Of a DNA stretch of 64,000 nucleotides, positions 62,860-64,000 are shown one piece after another. The stretch covers positions 1-64,000 of the forward strand of contig NZ_BMMH01000004.1 of assembly GCF_014645735.1 (NCBI RefSeq). Direction: 5' to 3'. Position 1 is the first letter of the stretch. Every line of letters begins with the position of its first letter. A model generated the notes under the pieces. That model was given only the letters and a program-made list of their open reading frames with translations. It did not search any database and was not told the origin of the DNA. Both the position numbers and the translations under genes were made by a program. Source of the DNA: Nocardia jinanensis. GTDB lineage: Bacteria; Actinomycetota; Actinomycetes; Mycobacteriales; Mycobacteriaceae.

Positions 62860-64000
62860 TCAGCGGTTCTCGGTGCCCCAGTGCAGGAGATCGCCCCGAT
62901 TCAGCGCCTGGGCCAGCAGATCCGGGAACCGGTCGGGGGTGCAGGCGAACGCCGGAACACCGAGCGCCGCCAGTGCCGCCGCGTTCTCGCGATCGTAGGA
63001 GGGCGCGCCGTCGTCGGAGAGCGCCAGCAGCACCACCACCTGCACGCCGGACTCCTTCATGGCGTGTACGCGACGCAGCATCTCCTCCCGGACCCCGCCC
63101 TCGTAGAGATCGGAGATCAGGAAGAACAGGCTGTCGGCGGGCCGGGTGATCAGCGTCTGGCAGTAGGCGATGGCCCGGTTGATATAGGTTCCGCCGCCCA
63201 GTTGGGTGCCGAACAGTACATCGACAGGATCGGACAGCTTTTCGGTGAGGTCCACGACCTCGGTGTCGAAGACCACCAGCGAGGTGCGCAGCGACCGCAT
63301 CGACGCCAGGACCGCACCGAAGACCGAAGAGTAGACGACACTGGAGGCCATCGACCCGGATTGGTCGATCGCCAGGATCACATCGCGGTGCACCGCCTGG
63401 GCGCGCCGACCGTAACCCACCAGCCGCTCGGCGATGATGGTGCGCTGCTCCGGTAGATAATTCGCGAGGTTCTTGCGGATCGTGCGGTCGAAATCGATAT
63501 CGCGCGGTTTGGGCCGGGAGGTCCGGGCCGATCGGTTCAGCGCCCCGCTCACCGCGGCCACCGTCCGGGTCGCGATCCGTTGCTCTATCTCCCTGACCAC
63601 CTTCGATACCACCATCCGGGCGGTCGCCTTGGTGGTCTCCGGGATCACCCGGTTCAGGCTGAGCAGCGTGCCGACCAGGTGCACATCGGGTTCGACCGCC
63701 TCCATCAGTTCCGGTTCCAGCAGCAGCTGGGTGAGGTTCAGCCGCTCCACCGCGTCACGCTGGACGACCTCGACCACGGTCGACGGGAAGTAGGTGCGGA
63801 TATCACCGAGCCATCGGGCCACCCGCGGCGCCGAACCGCCGAGACCGCCGGCCCGATCGCCGCGCGAACCGCCCGCCCCACTGTCGTAGACCGCGCCGAG
63901 GGCTTTGTCGATGGCCTTGTCATCGGCGGTACCGAGTCCGCCGAGAGCCGGTTCGGCGGCCGAACCGAGGACGAGACGCCAGCGACGCAACCGTGCCTCG
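62860..64000 (-). CDS. VWA-domain protein (partial)
   Basis: At least 380 residues, running off the right edge; the true start probably lies a few codons outside because the family begins just before RLRRWRLVLG, which is at the edge. The C-terminal VWA domain has the MIDAS motif AIDQSGSMASS, TEVVDLTEKLSDP and FGTQLGGGTYINRAI. The N-terminal helical half is common to VWA proteins encoded with MoxR AAA+ ATPases, which remodel target complexes. A partner would be expected upstream, outside the window. Intracellular, no signal peptide. Confidence 0.88.
   Translation of the reverse strand, partial: EARLRRWRLVLGSAAEPALGGLGTADDKAIDKALGAVYDSGAGGSRGDRAGGLGGSAPRVARWLGDIRTYFPSTVVEVVQRDAVERLNLTQLLLEPELMEAVEPDVHLVGTLLSLNRVIPETTKATARMVVSKVVREIEQRIATRTVAAVSGALNRSARTSRPKPRDIDFDRTIRKNLANYLPEQRTIIAERLVGYGRRAQAVHRDVILAIDQSGSMASSVVYSSVFGAVLASMRSLRTSLVVFDTEVVDLTEKLSDPVDVLFGTQLGGGTYINRAIAYCQTLITRPADSLFFLISDLYEGGVREEMLRRVHAMKESGVQVVVLLALSDDGAPSYDRENAAALAALGVPAFACTPDRFPDLLAQALNRGDLLHWGTENR

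Noticed and set aside
62707..63456. 249-codon plus-strand frame starting MVRAVAVIWRRKRN
   Set aside because: Most of it is antisense to the VWA gene; only the first ~50 codons are in free sequence, with no ribosome site or known domain.

Overview
The window is high-GC actinobacterial DNA, most likely from Nocardia or a close relative in the Mycobacteriales. The signs are a fused 2-oxoglutarate enzyme of the Kgd type, mycothiol-dependent formaldehyde oxidation, F420-type oxidoreductases, an Mce protein, PE/PPE/EspG-like ESX genes and PknB-type kinases. Genus is inferred from gene content and order; no rRNA or tRNA gene was seen. All family calls are from reading the sequence; no searches were run.

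Layout. 1-3.1 kb: a cut-off XRE regulator, a DUF1330 protein, an LLM flavin/F420 oxidoreductase and a toxin-like fragment. 3.5-11 kb: kgd and a fused four-domain ABC exporter. 11.1-14.6 kb: a three-gene ABC operon bracketed by a 132-bp inverted repeat. 14.6-20.9 kb: a xi-class glutathione transferase-like reductase, an enoyl-CoA hydratase-like protein, an AMP-ligase lacking its C-terminal lid, a PtpB-like phosphatase, a TetR-like protein without its DNA-binding half, and a PLP aldolase-like enzyme. 21-30 kb: a RecB/helicase-like protein with altered motifs, deaD, a nitrilase, a phosphoribosyltransferase and a paired acyl-CoA dehydrogenase operon. 30.4-36 kb: secreted and ESX-linked genes.

36-50 kb is a catabolic and detoxification block: mscR with its metallo-beta-lactamase partner, a Ddn-like protein, a TetR regulator, then FAD enzyme, HIBADH, SDR and ALDH on the minus strand, divergent from P450, SDR, P450 and GPx on the plus strand, then a lone MceA-like gene. 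Related short motifs (GGACATGTGTCY and TGTCTGGACA) occur at the TetR start codon and in the promoter regions of the ALDH, P450, Mce and mscR-side genes, suggesting one regulon.

50-59 kb: a TauD dioxygenase, a 36-bp tandem repeat array, nfo, two tandem Ser/Thr kinases and a MacB/FtsX exporter. 59.2-62.6 kb looks like a small accessory module: HTH-TPR regulator plus GNAT enzyme, divergent from four overlapping small genes. The window ends in a VWA-domain gene that runs off the right edge.

The strongest leads are the repeat-bracketed operon, the catalytically altered RecB/helicase-like protein, the accessory module and the putative TetR regulon.
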